Shown here: in pieces, positions 1 through 5,774 of the stretch
Layout of the letters: each line of letters begins with the position of its first letter
Position numbering within the stretch: the first letter of the stretch is position 1
Origin: a virus
Virus record (IMG/VR): IMGVR_UViG_3300042484_001840
Span: 81,043-145,042 of that record
Reading direction: 5' to 3' (one strand)
DNA: 64,000 bases
Notes under the pieces: model-generated
What the model was told of the DNA's origin: nothing
Databases searched by the model: none
The model's input: the letters and a program-made list of their open reading frames with translations, nothing else
Made by a program: the position numbers and the translations under genes

Positions 1-266
1 GACTTGAATTTCTTACCGTCCACTTCAAGTTTGGTAACTTGCTTGAGAACGATAGGCGAGACAAGTTCGGTCAATGCCTTCAGGTTGTACTTGGGTCGCT
101 CACCATTGACGATGAGAACCTTTTGTCCGTCCACGACATTGAAGTTGAGTCCCTTTTCAGCGTAGGCAAGTTTCAAGTCTGCCTCTGCTTGGGCTTTAGC
201 CTTTTCAGCATTTTCCAATGCTTGCTTGGCATTCAAGTAGTTGAGAGTGATTTGTGTGAGATTCAT
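1..266 (-). CDS. partial small alpha-helical phage protein, 3' end cut by window edge
   Basis: An open frame starts with ATG at 266 and stays open to the left edge (88 codons seen). A purine-rich Shine-Dalgarno sequence (AAAGGGAC) and a promoter lie upstream. The first 40 residues are rich in Ala, Lys, Glu and Gln in a heptad-like pattern, which suggests a short coiled coil. A mixed segment with VDGQKVLIVNGE follows. I do not recognise a family. The frame does not terminate inside the window, so the length is unknown. Confidence 0.75.
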   Translation of the reverse strand, partial: MNLTQITLNYLNAKQALENAEKAKAQAEADLKLAYAEKGLNFNVVDGQKVLIVNGERPKYNLKALTELVSPIVLKQVTKLEVDGKKFK

Positions 267-297
267 AATTTGTCCCTTTCAGTAGTGGTGTGTATTC

Positions 298-326
298 ATT
301 ATACAGGTTGTGCGTAACAATTGCAA
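298..326 (-). promoter_or_regulatory. sigma70-type promoter of the left-edge gene
   Basis: Read on the minus strand, -35 TTGCAA (321-326), a 17-bp spacer and -10 TATAAT (298-303). The -35 lies in a degenerate copy of the TGTA-N5-TACA repeat. The leader carries CACTACTG before the ribosome binding site. Confidence 0.7.
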
Positions 327-345
327 CCTTATTTCTAAATTATTT

Positions 346-573
346 TCAGAATTCGTATTCGTCGCCTGTTGATACCCAACAGATTTCGCCATCTTGAAAA
401 CCTTGGCGGTAAAGTTTGCCAAGAACAACAAGTAAGCCGTTAGAGATACTCCCCAACTTGCTTGTGATGTATTCCTCGGCGGTAGCGTCGGTACTAAACA
501 ACTCGTAATTAGTGGCAATGTAATCGCCGTGCATTTCTCCATAAAGAACCGCTTGAAAGAAATTCGTACTCAT
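346..573 (-). CDS. hypothetical small phage protein, 75 aa
   Basis: ATG at 573 follows GAAGGGACACAAT, a good ribosome binding site, and a promoter of the TGTA-N5-TACA class lies upstream. The protein is mixed alpha/beta with an acidic end (TGDEYEF) and no recognisable domain or membrane segment. It is a single-gene unit read to the left, one of a long series of small genes with the same promoter type. The function is unknown; its promoter and position suggest an early host-takeover or accessory gene. Confidence 0.7.
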   Translation of the reverse strand: MSTNFFQAVLYGEMHGDYIATNYELFSTDATAEEYITSKLGSISNGLLVVLGKLYRQGFQDGEICWVSTGDEYEF

Positions 574-609
574 ATTGTGTCCCTTCGTTAGTAATTGCTT
601 GCGGAAATA

Positions 610-638
610 AGTATATCAGGTGGGTGTATGAATTACAA
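610..638 (-). promoter_or_regulatory. promoter with TGTA-N5-TACA operator
   Basis: Minus strand: -35 TTGTAA (633-638), 17-bp spacer, -10 TATACT (610-615). The inverted repeat TGTA-ATTCA-TACA overlaps the -35. It serves the 346-573 gene. Confidence 0.8.
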
Positions 639-656
639 CATTATTACTTAGATTTA

Positions 657-722
657 TCAGATATTTTTCAGAACCATAGATAATGTTCCGAGTAGGTATA
701 GACCAACGAATAAGAGTCCCAT
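657..722 (-). CDS. 21-residue hydrophobic peptide gene
   Basis: ATG at 722 opens a 21-codon frame (MGLLFVGLYLLGTL, then SMVLKNI) closed by TGA. It has a full expression unit of its own: -35 and -10 boxes 17 bp apart, the ACTAC leader motif and the ribosome binding site AGAAGGATTACT. Most of the peptide is one hydrophobic helix, so it should be a small membrane peptide. No family is recognised. Although it is tiny, the complete promoter and Shine-Dalgarno sequence make it a likely real gene. Confidence 0.65.
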   Translation of the reverse strand: MGLLFVGLYLLGTLSMVLKNI

Positions 723-751
723 AGTAATCCTTCTGTAGTAGGTGAAATATA

Positions 752-780
752 AGTATACAGGTTGGGTGTAAGAATTACAA
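752..780 (-). promoter_or_regulatory. promoter with TGTA-N5-TACA operator
   Basis: Minus strand: -35 TTGTAA (775-780), 17-bp spacer, -10 TATACT (752-757), with TGTA-ATTCT-TACA over the -35. It drives the 21-codon gene. Confidence 0.8.
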
Positions 781-838
781 CCTTATTTATGTTACAGAAT
801 GATTACAATAATTGTAACAGAAATGTTATATTAAAATG

Positions 839-867
839 TTGTATTTGTTACACAGAAGTGCTATACT
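839..867 (+). promoter_or_regulatory. promoter with TGTA-N5-TACA operator
   Basis: Plus strand: -35 TTGTAT (839-844), 17-bp spacer, -10 TATACT (862-867), with TGTA-TTTGT-TACA over the -35. It is divergent from the promoter at 752-780. The sequence between them holds GTTACAG and GTAACAG repeats. Confidence 0.8.
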
Positions 868-905
868 TATATTCGTAAGTTACTACTACCGAAAAGGACA
901 AAACT

Positions 906-1103
906 ATGGAAGCGAAATGTTGCGCCGATAAGCCGATGCTAGAAGTTTATGGTTACGAGGGTTGTGCGGATTGTTACGATAAATGGTGCGAGGGCGAACT
1001 TATCGCCTATGAAGATTTACGCCGTGCAGAGTTCGCAAACTCTTGGGTGATTGGTGGCGGTTACGCCTCAGACGCTGATCTCGCTTACGAACAGTTTGCG
1101 TGA
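906..1103 (+). CDS. cysteine-rich small protein, 65 aa
   Basis: ATG at 906 follows AAAAGGACAAAACT. The first 30 residues hold six cysteines (CC, then GCADC and WC), a spacing that suggests a small zinc site. The rest is acidic and aromatic. No known family is recognised. It is a monocistronic unit with its own promoter and a hairpin after its stop. It may be a small zinc-binding regulator or anti-host protein, but that is inference. Confidence 0.7.
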   Translation: MEAKCCADKPMLEVYGYEGCADCYDKWCEGELIAYEDLRRAEFANSWVIGGGYASDADLAYEQFA

Positions 1104-1109
1104 TGGCGA

Positions 1110-1135
1110 GTCCCACTGCTGAAAGGCGGTGGGAC
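1110..1135 (+). terminator. hairpin after the 65-aa gene
   Basis: GTCCCAC (1110-1116) pairs with GTGGGAC (1129-1135) just after the stop. No T-run follows, so its terminator role is tentative. Confidence 0.5.
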
Positions 1136-1298
1136 AACCACTTAGTCCCGCTTGGGCAGTCTCATCCGCCACCGTCATTCATTGGGAGCGCGCGTGCGGG
1201 GCTATCTCGGTATACCCCACCCCTAAAGCCCCGTATCCCCCAAAAATTTCTGGGGGTTATCCACAGGCTGGGGATAACCTGTGGATAACTTTGACCCG
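1136..1298. other. non-coding stretch with hairpin, two DnaA-type boxes and GGGGCTA motif
   Basis: No convincing gene is seen. CCCCCA (1237-1242) pairs with TGGGGG (1251-1256), a likely terminator for the minus-strand gene ending at 1299. TTATCCACA occurs at 1257-1265 and its complement at 1280-1288. A GCGGGGCTA copy is near 1196 and a CCGCCACCGTCA copy near 1170. Confidence 0.6.
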
Positions 1299-1475
1299 TC
1301 AGCAAGCCCCCTCACAATACTCGCAAGTGGTCTCGTCAACTTCGTGACAGCCATTCCAGCCTTCGTCAACTTTGTTGTTGTCGGCGCAATACTGTATGCG
1401 ACACCAGTCAGAACAGAAAACAATTCTGTCAACGATGTCGCCACTCTTATCTTCAATCAAAAGTAGGTGAGCCAT
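1299..1475 (-). CDS. cysteine-rich small protein, 58 aa
   Basis: ATG at 1475 has the upstream sequence GAAGGGACAAA and an operator-type promoter. The 58-residue product begins MAHLLLIEDKSGDIVDR and has seven cysteines (residues 21, 25, 30, 43, 51, 54 and 58). The last part reads CEYCEGAC. The spacing suggests one or two metal sites. No family is recognised. It resembles the neighbouring 65-aa protein only in being Cys-rich and acidic. Confidence 0.65.
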   Translation of the reverse strand: MAHLLLIEDKSGDIVDRIVFCSDWCRIQYCADNNKVDEGWNGCHEVDETTCEYCEGAC

Positions 1476-1512
1476 TATTTTGTCCCTTCGGTAGTAGTGC
1501 CTTACCTTATCT

Positions 1513-1541
1513 ATTATAGCAGGCGGGTGTAGAAATTACAA
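1513..1541 (-). promoter_or_regulatory. promoter with TGTA-N5-TACA operator
   Basis: Minus strand: -35 TTGTAA (1536-1541), 17-bp spacer, -10 TATAAT (1513-1518), TGTA-ATTTC-TACA over the -35. It serves the 1299-1475 gene. Confidence 0.8.
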
Positions 1542-1570
1542 CTCGATTTGTTAAATTTATTTAGAACTTT

Positions 1571-1594
1571 GGGGGCGGACTTTCGCCCGCCCCC
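1571..1594 (-). terminator. terminator hairpin
   Basis: GGGGGCGG (1571-1578) and CCGCCCCC (1587-1594) form a strong stem. It lies just downstream of the minus-strand gene ending at 1606 and about 30 bp upstream of the promoter at 1513-1541. Confidence 0.7.
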
Positions 1595-1605
1595 AACGCT
1601 CATGA

Positions 1606-1893
1606 TCAGGCTTCGCACTCGCAGTCGTAGTGGAGTTCTTCGCACCAACCGCAGTGGTCACGATCCCACTCTTCGTCTTCGTCTTCTTCGTCCTGAATGT
1701 CAAAAGACACCCAAGCCATGACGGTACGAAGCAAGTGGTCGTAATCGCCAGCAGTGGCGTTCTGAGTGAACTCAGCGATTACTTCCCGTGATACGCCGTG
1801 ATTACGGAGCGCACCACAAACTCTTGCGATAATGCTGAACGCATTACCGTCCTGCCCGACGAGCAGAACCGAAACTTCAGGATACTTAACCAT
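1606..1893 (-). CDS. acidic phage protein with C-terminal CxxC...CxC tail, 95 aa
   Basis: ATG at 1893 follows GAAGGGACAAATT. The N-terminal 65 residues look folded and hydrophobic (VSVLLVG start). They are followed by an Asp/Glu run of about 14 residues and a tail HCGWCEELHYDCECEA that could bind a metal. No family is recognised. It has its own promoter upstream and its own terminator downstream. Confidence 0.7.
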   Translation of the reverse strand: MVKYPEVSVLLVGQDGNAFSIIARVCGALRNHGVSREVIAEFTQNATAGDYDHLLRTVMAWVSFDIQDEEDEDEEWDRDHCGWCEELHYDCECEA

Positions 1894-1931
1894 AATTTGT
1901 CCCTTCGTTAGTAGTTTTTCCTTACCTGATA

Positions 1932-1960
1932 AGTATAGCAGATAGGTGTAACAACTACAC
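1932..1960 (-). promoter_or_regulatory. promoter with TGTA-N5-TACA operator
   Basis: Minus strand: -35 GTGTAG (1955-1960), 17-bp spacer, -10 TATACT (1932-1937). The repeat TGTA-N5-TACA lies at 1947-1959. It is divergent from the promoter at 2007. Confidence 0.75.
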
Positions 1961-1971
1961 CATTGTAGAGC

Positions 1972-1985
1972 GTGTCATTTGTCAC
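1972..1985. promoter_or_regulatory. 14-bp palindrome GTGTCATTTGTCAC between divergent promoters
   Basis: This matches GTGNCAWWTGNCAC and lies between two divergent operator-type promoters. Near-identical sites occur at 3504, 6228 and, with small changes, at 5535, 7816, 10419 and 11571. A binding site for an activator or repressor is inferred. Confidence 0.65.
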
Positions 1986-2006
1986 ATAAGATTTATTCGT
2001 AAAAGT

Positions 2007-2035
2007 GTGTAAATGCTACACCCACCTGCTATAAT
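2007..2035 (+). promoter_or_regulatory. promoter with TGTA-N5-TACA operator
   Basis: Plus strand: -35 GTGTAA (2007-2012), 17-bp spacer, -10 TATAAT (2030-2035), with TGTA-AATGC-TACA overlapping the -35. Confidence 0.85.
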
Positions 2036-2066
2036 ATATATATCACCTACTACGAAAGGAAAAAAT

Positions 2067-2399
2067 ATGATTTGGAAAGCAAAAGCCTCCGACATTATTG
2101 ACCACCTTGTTTACTCAGGGGCAGACACCTATGAGTGGTATCACGAACTCACCGAAACCAAAGACGGACAAATTGTCTGTACGATGGAAACGGGCGAGTA
2201 CGACGATGAGTCTGAACCGTTGACAGCGAGTGTTGCGTTCTCCCCCACTCACGCCTTGACAGTCGCCAATGCGATTATCAAGGGACAGGGAGCGGGTTGG
2301 CGCACCGTTCAGTCAGCAGTCGCTAATGACGACTTTGACTCCGATGCCGCGGACATCGTTCTCCAGCACATCGTGCTGAGCGACTTGGTGTTCGGCTGA
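2067..2399 (+). CDS. hypothetical phage protein, 110 aa
   Basis: The start is ATG at 2067 after ACGAAAGGAAAAAAT. An upstream in-frame ATG at 2013 lies inside the promoter and is rejected. The product has an N-terminal helix, a beta-rich acidic middle (ETGEYDDESEPLTASVAF) and a helical C-terminal half. No domain is recognised. A GC-rich terminator follows 11 bp after the stop. Confidence 0.75.
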   Translation: MIWKAKASDIIDHLVYSGADTYEWYHELTETKDGQIVCTMETGEYDDESEPLTASVAFSPTHALTVANAIIKGQGAGWRTVQSAVANDDFDSDAADIVLQHIVLSDLVFG

Positions 2400-2410
2400 G
2401 ACTTCAGGGC

Positions 2411-2430
2411 GGGGGAGGGAAACCTCCCCC
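2411..2430 (+). terminator. GC-rich terminator hairpin
   Basis: GGGGGAGG, GAAA tetraloop, CCTCCCCC: a perfect 8-bp stem after the 2067-2399 gene. There is no T-run. Confidence 0.75.
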
Positions 2431-2589
2431 AAGACCCTGTGGATAACCTTTTCCACAGCCTGTGGATAACCCTGTGGATAACTTTCCCGATAGCCCCGTA
2501 TACAAAGTGCGGGTGCGGGACTGTCACGATAAATAGTCGTGGAAATTCTTGAATTGAAAAAACGGGAAGCGGGGCTAACAAACTAAATA
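2431..2589. other. non-coding stretch with three DnaA-type boxes
   Basis: TGTGGATAA occurs at 2438-2446, 2461-2469 and 2473-2481, with a TTTTCCACA variant at 2449-2457. TAGCCCCGT (2491) and its complement near 2570 also occur. No gene is supported. Confidence 0.6.
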
Positions 2590-2608
2590 GCAGGGGTCAA
2601 GCCCCTGC
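2590..2608 (-). terminator. terminator overlapping a stop codon
   Basis: GCAGGGG (2590-2596) pairs with CCCCTGC (2602-2608). The TGA of the minus-strand gene (2597-2599) sits in the loop. Confidence 0.75.
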
Positions 2609-2764
2609 CACACTAGTCACTCGGTCCACGAGAACCCGCAAATCCAACAGAATGTCTGTCATTTTGCCCGCCTCGGCAATACTGACTCCCCGCAAATCAC
2701 GGAGAGTCTCGTCAATGAGGTTATATATTTCCTCGGTTGGCGTGAGTAAATTTAACTGACTCAT
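2597..2764 (-). CDS. small helical protein, 55 aa, coupled to upstream gene
   Basis: The ATG at 2764 overlaps the TGA of the preceding gene (ATGA), so the two are translationally coupled. The product begins MSQLNLLTPTEEIYNLIDE and is predicted to be all helical, with leucines in an amphipathic pattern. It is too short for standard ORF cutoffs, but the overlap and the terminator at its stop support it. The function is unknown. Confidence 0.65.
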   Translation of the reverse strand: MSQLNLLTPTEEIYNLIDETLRDLRGVSIAEAGKMTDILLDLRVLVDRVTSVAGA

Positions 2765-3153
2765 ACTGTCGCCCCTTCCTTGATCTTGGCTAGTTGTTCG
2801 GCACGAATTGCGTTTACTTCCTCGGCTGAGAATACCTTACCGAACACGCTCAACATGGTACGAATGTCGTCGTCCACGCCCGTAGTGTTACCTTCCTCGT
2901 CGTACCCTGCGATAACAGCAGGTCCGACAAGTCGGTAACCTTCGCCAGCCAAAGTAGAAGCGAACTCGTTTAAGGCGAAGTCAGAACGGAATAAACCTTC
3001 CTCGTTCAACCACAAGTCAAGACCGTTCACCAATTGAACGCTCTCAATGAGTCCCTGAACGAGACTCTGGAGAAACTCCAAAGACTTTTGACCTTCGGGC
3101 TTCTGAACAATGTACGGCGAACCGTCTAAATCGTTGATGTAAATGACTTGCAT
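2761..3153 (-). CDS. hypothetical phage protein, 130 aa
   Basis: ATG at 3153 follows GAAAGGGACTAATT. The product is acidic and mixed alpha/beta: a beta start (MQVIYINDLDGSPYIV), then helices, a beta segment near GYRLVGPAVI, and a helical end. No family is recognised. It is the first gene of a two-gene operon with the 55-aa gene and is expressed from a promoter embedded in the terminator of the gene before it. Confidence 0.7.
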   Translation of the reverse strand: MQVIYINDLDGSPYIVQKPEGQKSLEFLQSLVQGLIESVQLVNGLDLWLNEEGLFRSDFALNEFASTLAGEGYRLVGPAVIAGYDEEGNTTGVDDDIRTMLSVFGKVFSAEEVNAIRAEQLAKIKEGATV

Positions 3154-3183
3154 AATTAGTCCCTTTCGTAGTAGTGTTTATAT

Positions 3184-3226
3184 ATTATAGCCTTGTGGGG
3201 CAGGAAAGTCAAATCCTGCCCCACAA
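3184..3226 (-). promoter_or_regulatory. terminator hairpin carrying a promoter -35 in its loop
   Basis: A perfect 13-bp stem (3193-3205 with 3214-3226) follows the minus-strand gene ending at 3246. Its 8-nt loop contains TTGACT (3207-3212 read on the minus strand), exactly 17 bp from a TATAAT (3184-3189). The hairpin thus ends one gene while the same DNA starts the next (2761-3153). Confidence 0.8.
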
Positions 3227-3245
3227 TTATTTCATTTCTTTAGGC

Positions 3246-3434
3246 TCAGACCGTGACCTTGCGTGCCTTGCGTCGCGCGCGGACATTGCGGATCTCTGCG
3301 CGAAGTGATGCGGTGAGTCCAGCCTTGATCCAAATGGCGGTTATCAAAGAAGCGTTGATCATAACCAGCAAGCCTCTGATGACTTCCAAAGTGTAATCCG
3401 AGAGAGTGAAGTTGATAGTGTATTGAGCAATCAT
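3246..3434 (-). CDS. small membrane protein with basic C-terminus, 62 aa
   Basis: ATG at 3434 follows GAAAGGCACAAA. Residues 17-37 form one hydrophobic helix (LEVIRGLLVMINASLITAIW). The last 20 residues are strongly basic (RNVRARRKARK), giving a predicted N-out, C-in inner-membrane protein. It has its own operator-type promoter. It could be a small superinfection-exclusion or lysis-control protein, but nothing in the sequence decides this. Confidence 0.7.
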   Translation of the reverse strand: MIAQYTINFTLSDYTLEVIRGLLVMINASLITAIWIKAGLTASLRAEIRNVRARRKARKVTV

Positions 3435-3463
3435 TTTGTGCCTTTCGTAGTAGGTATGAGATA

Positions 3464-3492
3464 AGTATAGCGACTTTGTGTAACTTTTACAA
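3464..3492 (-). promoter_or_regulatory. promoter with TGTA-N5-TACA operator
   Basis: Minus strand: -35 TTGTAA (3487-3492), 17-bp spacer, -10 TATACT (3464-3469), TGTA-AAAGT-TACA over the -35. Confidence 0.8.
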
Positions 3493-3503
3493 CCTTCTAG
3501 TAA

Positions 3504-3517
3504 GTGTCATTTGTCAC
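3504..3517. promoter_or_regulatory. 14-bp palindrome GTGTCATTTGTCAC
   Basis: Identical to the copy at 1972 and again placed between two divergent operator-type promoters (3464 and 3557). Confidence 0.7.
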
Positions 3518-3528
3518 ACTACTCAATG

Positions 3529-3557
3529 TTGTAATTTCTACACAGACTCGCTATAAT
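3529..3557 (+). promoter_or_regulatory. promoter with TGTA-N5-TACA operator
   Basis: Plus strand: -35 TTGTAA (3529-3534), 17-bp spacer, -10 TATAAT (3552-3557), TGTA-ATTTC-TACA over the -35. Confidence 0.85.
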
Positions 3558-3588
3558 ATACTTGTACACAACTACTAAAGGAGAAAAT

Positions 3589-3822
3589 ATGCTCAGCACC
3601 AAAATTGGAAATAGTGACTGGTACTTCGTTCTCAACAACGGAGCGACTCGCAAGTTCTCAGTTCAGTTTCTCGGCAGACGACGAGGAGACGACAAGCGAG
3701 ACATCGTGACATTCCGTGAAGGTGCGCCACACTACGAGGCGTACACGACCGAGACGGGCAAAGCAATTCCGAAGTTTGTCGCAAAAGCAATTTGGGAAGC
3801 AATGGAAAAGTCCCCCGCCTGA
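3589..3822 (+). CDS. basic small phage protein, 77 aa
   Basis: The start is ATG at 3589 after AAAGGAGAAAAT. An in-frame ATG at 3562 precedes this ribosome binding site and is rejected. The protein has an antiparallel-beta look in its N-terminal half (DWYFVLNNGATRKFSVQF), a basic turn GRRRGDDKR and a helical end. The function is unknown. The terminator stem overlaps the stop codon. Confidence 0.75.
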   Translation: MLSTKIGNSDWYFVLNNGATRKFSVQFLGRRRGDDKRDIVTFREGAPHYEAYTTETGKAIPKFVAKAIWEAMEKSPA

Positions 3823-3833
3823 CAAGCGGGGGA
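3811..3833 (+). terminator. terminator overlapping a stop codon
   Basis: TCCCCCGC (3811-3818) pairs with GCGGGGGA (3826-3833). The TGA at 3820-3822 is in the loop. Confidence 0.8.
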
Positions 3834-3928
3834 AACCCTTTAGCCCCGTTGGATATATGCGTGCGTGGAAAGTTTTGACGCTTCTCTTCCGCCACCGTCA
3901 ATAGTAGGGAACACAGGGGCGGGGCTGT
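3834..3928. other. non-coding spacer with dispersed repeat
   Basis: It contains TAGCCCCGT (3841), a CTTCCGCCACCGTCA copy near 3885 and GCGGGGCTG near 3917. The same combination recurs at 7950-8050 and 9930-9970. No gene is seen. Confidence 0.5.
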
Positions 3929-3976
3929 CACCCCTAAATAGGGGTGTTCAGGGGGCGTACCTCACGATACGCCCCC
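3929..3976. terminator. two adjacent terminator hairpins
   Basis: CACCCC/GGGGTG (3929-3946) is followed by GGGGGCGTA/TACGCCCCC (3951-3976). They lie downstream of the minus-strand gene ending at 4004 and can act in either direction. Confidence 0.65.
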
Positions 3977-4003
3977 TTCGGGTGGCCAAACTCGCCACTC
4001 GCC

Positions 4004-4450
4004 TCACTCCTCGTTGAACAAGTCGTTCAGCATTTGCGTTTCTAAGTTCCGCATACTAGAACTTTCCACGATGTCACTAACCATCTTGCCTAGGTCAAAG
4101 CCCGCTTCTGCGAGTTCTGCTAGAAGTTCCTCAGACGGTTCTTCCTCAACTTCGGCGTAGTGTTGTTGCTTCTCGTCGTCGCTCATCGCTTGGATACTGC
4201 GGTCATAGCCAACCCAATTCCCAATGTTTGAGTACTCGTCTAGTTGCTCGTGAGTAAGATTGAACTCACGCATAACACGCTCGGTCATGACCGATGAAGG
4301 TATGCCTTCACCTAACTCCACGCTTCGCTTAGCGTTCTCTATGAGAAGGCTCGTACGGTAGTTACAAAGCCGTACGAAGTGGTCAGGGTAGTAGAACGAT
4401 ACTCCATTGGGGAATTCGCTATCAGGGAAAAAATCGGACTTGGTAATCAT
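4004..4450 (-). CDS. hypothetical acidic phage protein, 148 aa
   Basis: The start is ATG at 4450 after GAAAGGATTACTA. A longer frame would reach back into the previous gene and is rejected. The product has about 100 mostly hydrophilic residues, then an acidic helical C-terminus with EEEPSEELLAELAEAGFDLG. No known domain is recognised. It is the second gene of a pair with 4467-4694. Confidence 0.7.
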   Translation of the reverse strand: MITKSDFFPDSEFPNGVSFYYPDHFVRLCNYRTSLLIENAKRSVELGEGIPSSVMTERVMREFNLTHEQLDEYSNIGNWVGYDRSIQAMSDDEKQQHYAEVEEEPSEELLAELAEAGFDLGKMVSDIVESSSMRNLETQMLNDLFNEE

Positions 4451-4466
4451 TAGTAATCCTTTCGGG

Positions 4467-4694
4467 TCAGAGGTCTGGTAAGTAATCAAATTCTACGGTT
4501 GTCTCCCAAGAGATATCTTTCATTTCCCAACCGTAGTGGTAGCGAAGGTTCTTGGTTGCCATGTCAATGGCGACTTCTGTTAGTTGGTCATTATCCAAGT
4601 TGGTGAATGACGGCTCCTCTAAATCTATCTCAACAAAGTGAGTCAGAGAAAAGAAATCTCCAACAAAGGTGACATTACAACTTGCGTGCTTCAT
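4467..4694 (-). CDS. hypothetical phage protein, 75 aa
   Basis: ATG at 4694 follows CGAAAGGATTACT. The product has a beta-strand start (SCNVTFVGDFFSLTHFVEIDLE), a helix and an aromatic end (WETTVEFDYLPDL). Its small alpha/beta build is not assigned. No promoter box is obvious between it and the terminator at 4730-4750, so it may depend on readthrough or a weak promoter. Confidence 0.65.
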   Translation of the reverse strand: MKHASCNVTFVGDFFSLTHFVEIDLEEPSFTNLDNDQLTEVAIDMATKNLRYHYGWEMKDISWETTVEFDYLPDL

Positions 4695-4729
4695 AGTAAT
4701 CCTTTCGGTTGTAGTTGGTATGGGGTGAA

Positions 4730-4750
4730 GTTGGGGGTCAGACCCCCAAC
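4730..4750 (-). terminator. terminator overlapping a stop codon
   Basis: GTTGGGGGTC (4730-4739) pairs with GACCCCCAAC (4741-4750) around a single base. The stop of the 4738-5253 gene lies inside the stem. Confidence 0.8.
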
Positions 4751-5253
4751 TCCTCGGCTAGTTGCTTCTGAGTCTTACCTAGGTGCTTCTTAGCGCACAC
4801 AGGGCCGACTCCGACACGATGACCGTAGCCATCCTTGTCGTCTAGTTCGGCACTACAGAACAAACAAACGCCCGTACGCACGCCGTACTCCATAGCGACG
4901 AGTGCGGTGACCTTTTCGGTTGGCGAGAGCAGGGAGATCGCTCCACGCTCGTAAATCCAACCGCTTTCGCCACGACGCATTGCGTAGAGATTGCCACCTT
5001 CGGATTGCTTCACCTTGTAGATCAAGTGACCGACGAGGTAGAAACCGACTTCGGTAACCTTCTCGGCAGGCTTGACTTCCGTAGCAGGCTTAGCCATAAC
5101 CTTGGCGAACATTGAACGGATAGCCTTTTCTTGCGCTTCGCTCAATGCGCCCTTGTTCTCAAAAGTCTTAGCGATTGAGATTGCGAACGCACTCCACTGT
5201 TGGGCTTTCGCCCATTCAATGACGGAAGTAATCGGGGTCAATGTGGTAGTCAT
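4738..5253 (-). CDS. DUF6011-like zinc-motif phage protein, 171 aa
   Basis: ATG at 5253 follows TAAGGAGAAATT. Residues 1-60 are helical and residues 65-125 beta-rich. The C-terminus reads CLFCSAELDDKDGYGHRVGV, then GPVCAKKH. This CxxC, Gly-rich turn and GPxCA pattern is that of the DUF6011 domain found in actinophage and other phage proteins, thought to hold zinc. The role in infection is unknown. It is a single-gene unit with its own promoter. Confidence 0.7.
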   Translation of the reverse strand: MTTTLTPITSVIEWAKAQQWSAFAISIAKTFENKGALSEAQEKAIRSMFAKVMAKPATEVKPAEKVTEVGFYLVGHLIYKVKQSEGGNLYAMRRGESGWIYERGAISLLSPTEKVTALVAMEYGVRTGVCLFCSAELDDKDGYGHRVGVGPVCAKKHLGKTQKQLAEELGV

Positions 5254-5286
5254 AATTTCTCCTTAGTAGTAGTGGTGATAAATACA

Positions 5287-5315
5287 AGTATACAGCAGGG
5301 GTGTATGAATTACAA
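5287..5315 (-). promoter_or_regulatory. promoter with TGTA-N5-TACA operator
   Basis: Minus strand: -35 TTGTAA (5310-5315), 17-bp spacer, -10 TATACT (5287-5292), TGTA-ATTCA-TACA over the -35. Confidence 0.85.
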
Positions 5316-5328
5316 CCCCTGCCTCGGC

Positions 5329-5451
5329 TCACCAAGTTGGTGGCCGACCGATGAAGTTGCCATCGGAGTCGTAGCAACCATTGTCGGGGTCAAGGTAGCC
5401 CTGAGCGTCGTAGCGGTCAGGATCGTTGTAGTCGTCATGATCGTTATTCAT
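5329..5451 (-). CDS. 40-residue Asp/Tyr-rich peptide
   Basis: ATG at 5451 follows AAAGGGGAAATT. The 40-residue product is rich in Asp, Asn and Tyr (MNNDHDDYNDPDRYDAQGY) and has a D-D-D-G stretch that could loosely bind calcium. It ends GRPPTW. It has a complete promoter, so it is likely real. No family is known. Confidence 0.6.
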   Translation of the reverse strand: MNNDHDDYNDPDRYDAQGYLDPDNGCYDSDGNFIGRPPTW

Positions 5452-5483
5452 AATTTCCCCTTTGTAGTAGTTGGTATTTAATA

Positions 5484-5512
5484 AGTATACAGGCTTCGTG
5501 TAAGAATTACAA
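5484..5512 (-). promoter_or_regulatory. promoter with TGTA-N5-TACA operator
   Basis: Minus strand: -35 TTGTAA (5507-5512), 17-bp spacer, -10 TATACT (5484-5489), TGTA-ATTCT-TACA over the -35. Confidence 0.8.
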
Positions 5513-5534
5513 CCTTATTCGCAAGATTATTGGT

Positions 5535-5548
5535 GTGACATTGGTCAC
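5535..5548. promoter_or_regulatory. 14-bp palindrome variant GTGACATTGGTCAC
   Basis: One mismatch from GTGNCAWWTGNCAC, 22 bp upstream of the -35 of the 40-aa gene. Confidence 0.55.
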
Positions 5549-5737
5549 AGGCCAGTCGTCTGGGGGCTTGGGGGTCGTCGGCCGGGTTTGGGGAGTTTGG
5601 CCACCCTGCTTCGGAGGCATTTAGTCCCGCTTGGTTATGGCGAGTTTCCCGTGTTTGTCGCAAGCCCCGCAGGTGAAAACGGCAAAGCGGAGATGCGGGG
5701 CTAGTGGTGGTTTTCGGATTAGCAATTATATGTAAGG
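5549..5737. other. non-coding stretch
   Basis: A GC-rich spacer holding TTAGTCCCGCTTGG (near 5620, also near 1140), AAGCCCCGC (5672) and GATGCGGGGCTAG (5691). No promoter or start context supports a gene. Confidence 0.5.
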
Positions 5738-5765
5738 GGTGGGGCAGGGTTTCCCCCGCCCCACC
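5738..5765 (-). terminator. terminator hairpin
   Basis: GGTGGGGC (5738-5745) pairs with GCCCCACC (5758-5765), extended by GGG/CCC inside. It is downstream of the minus-strand gene ending at 5775. Confidence 0.8.
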
Positions 5766-5774
5766 ATGCCCCTG

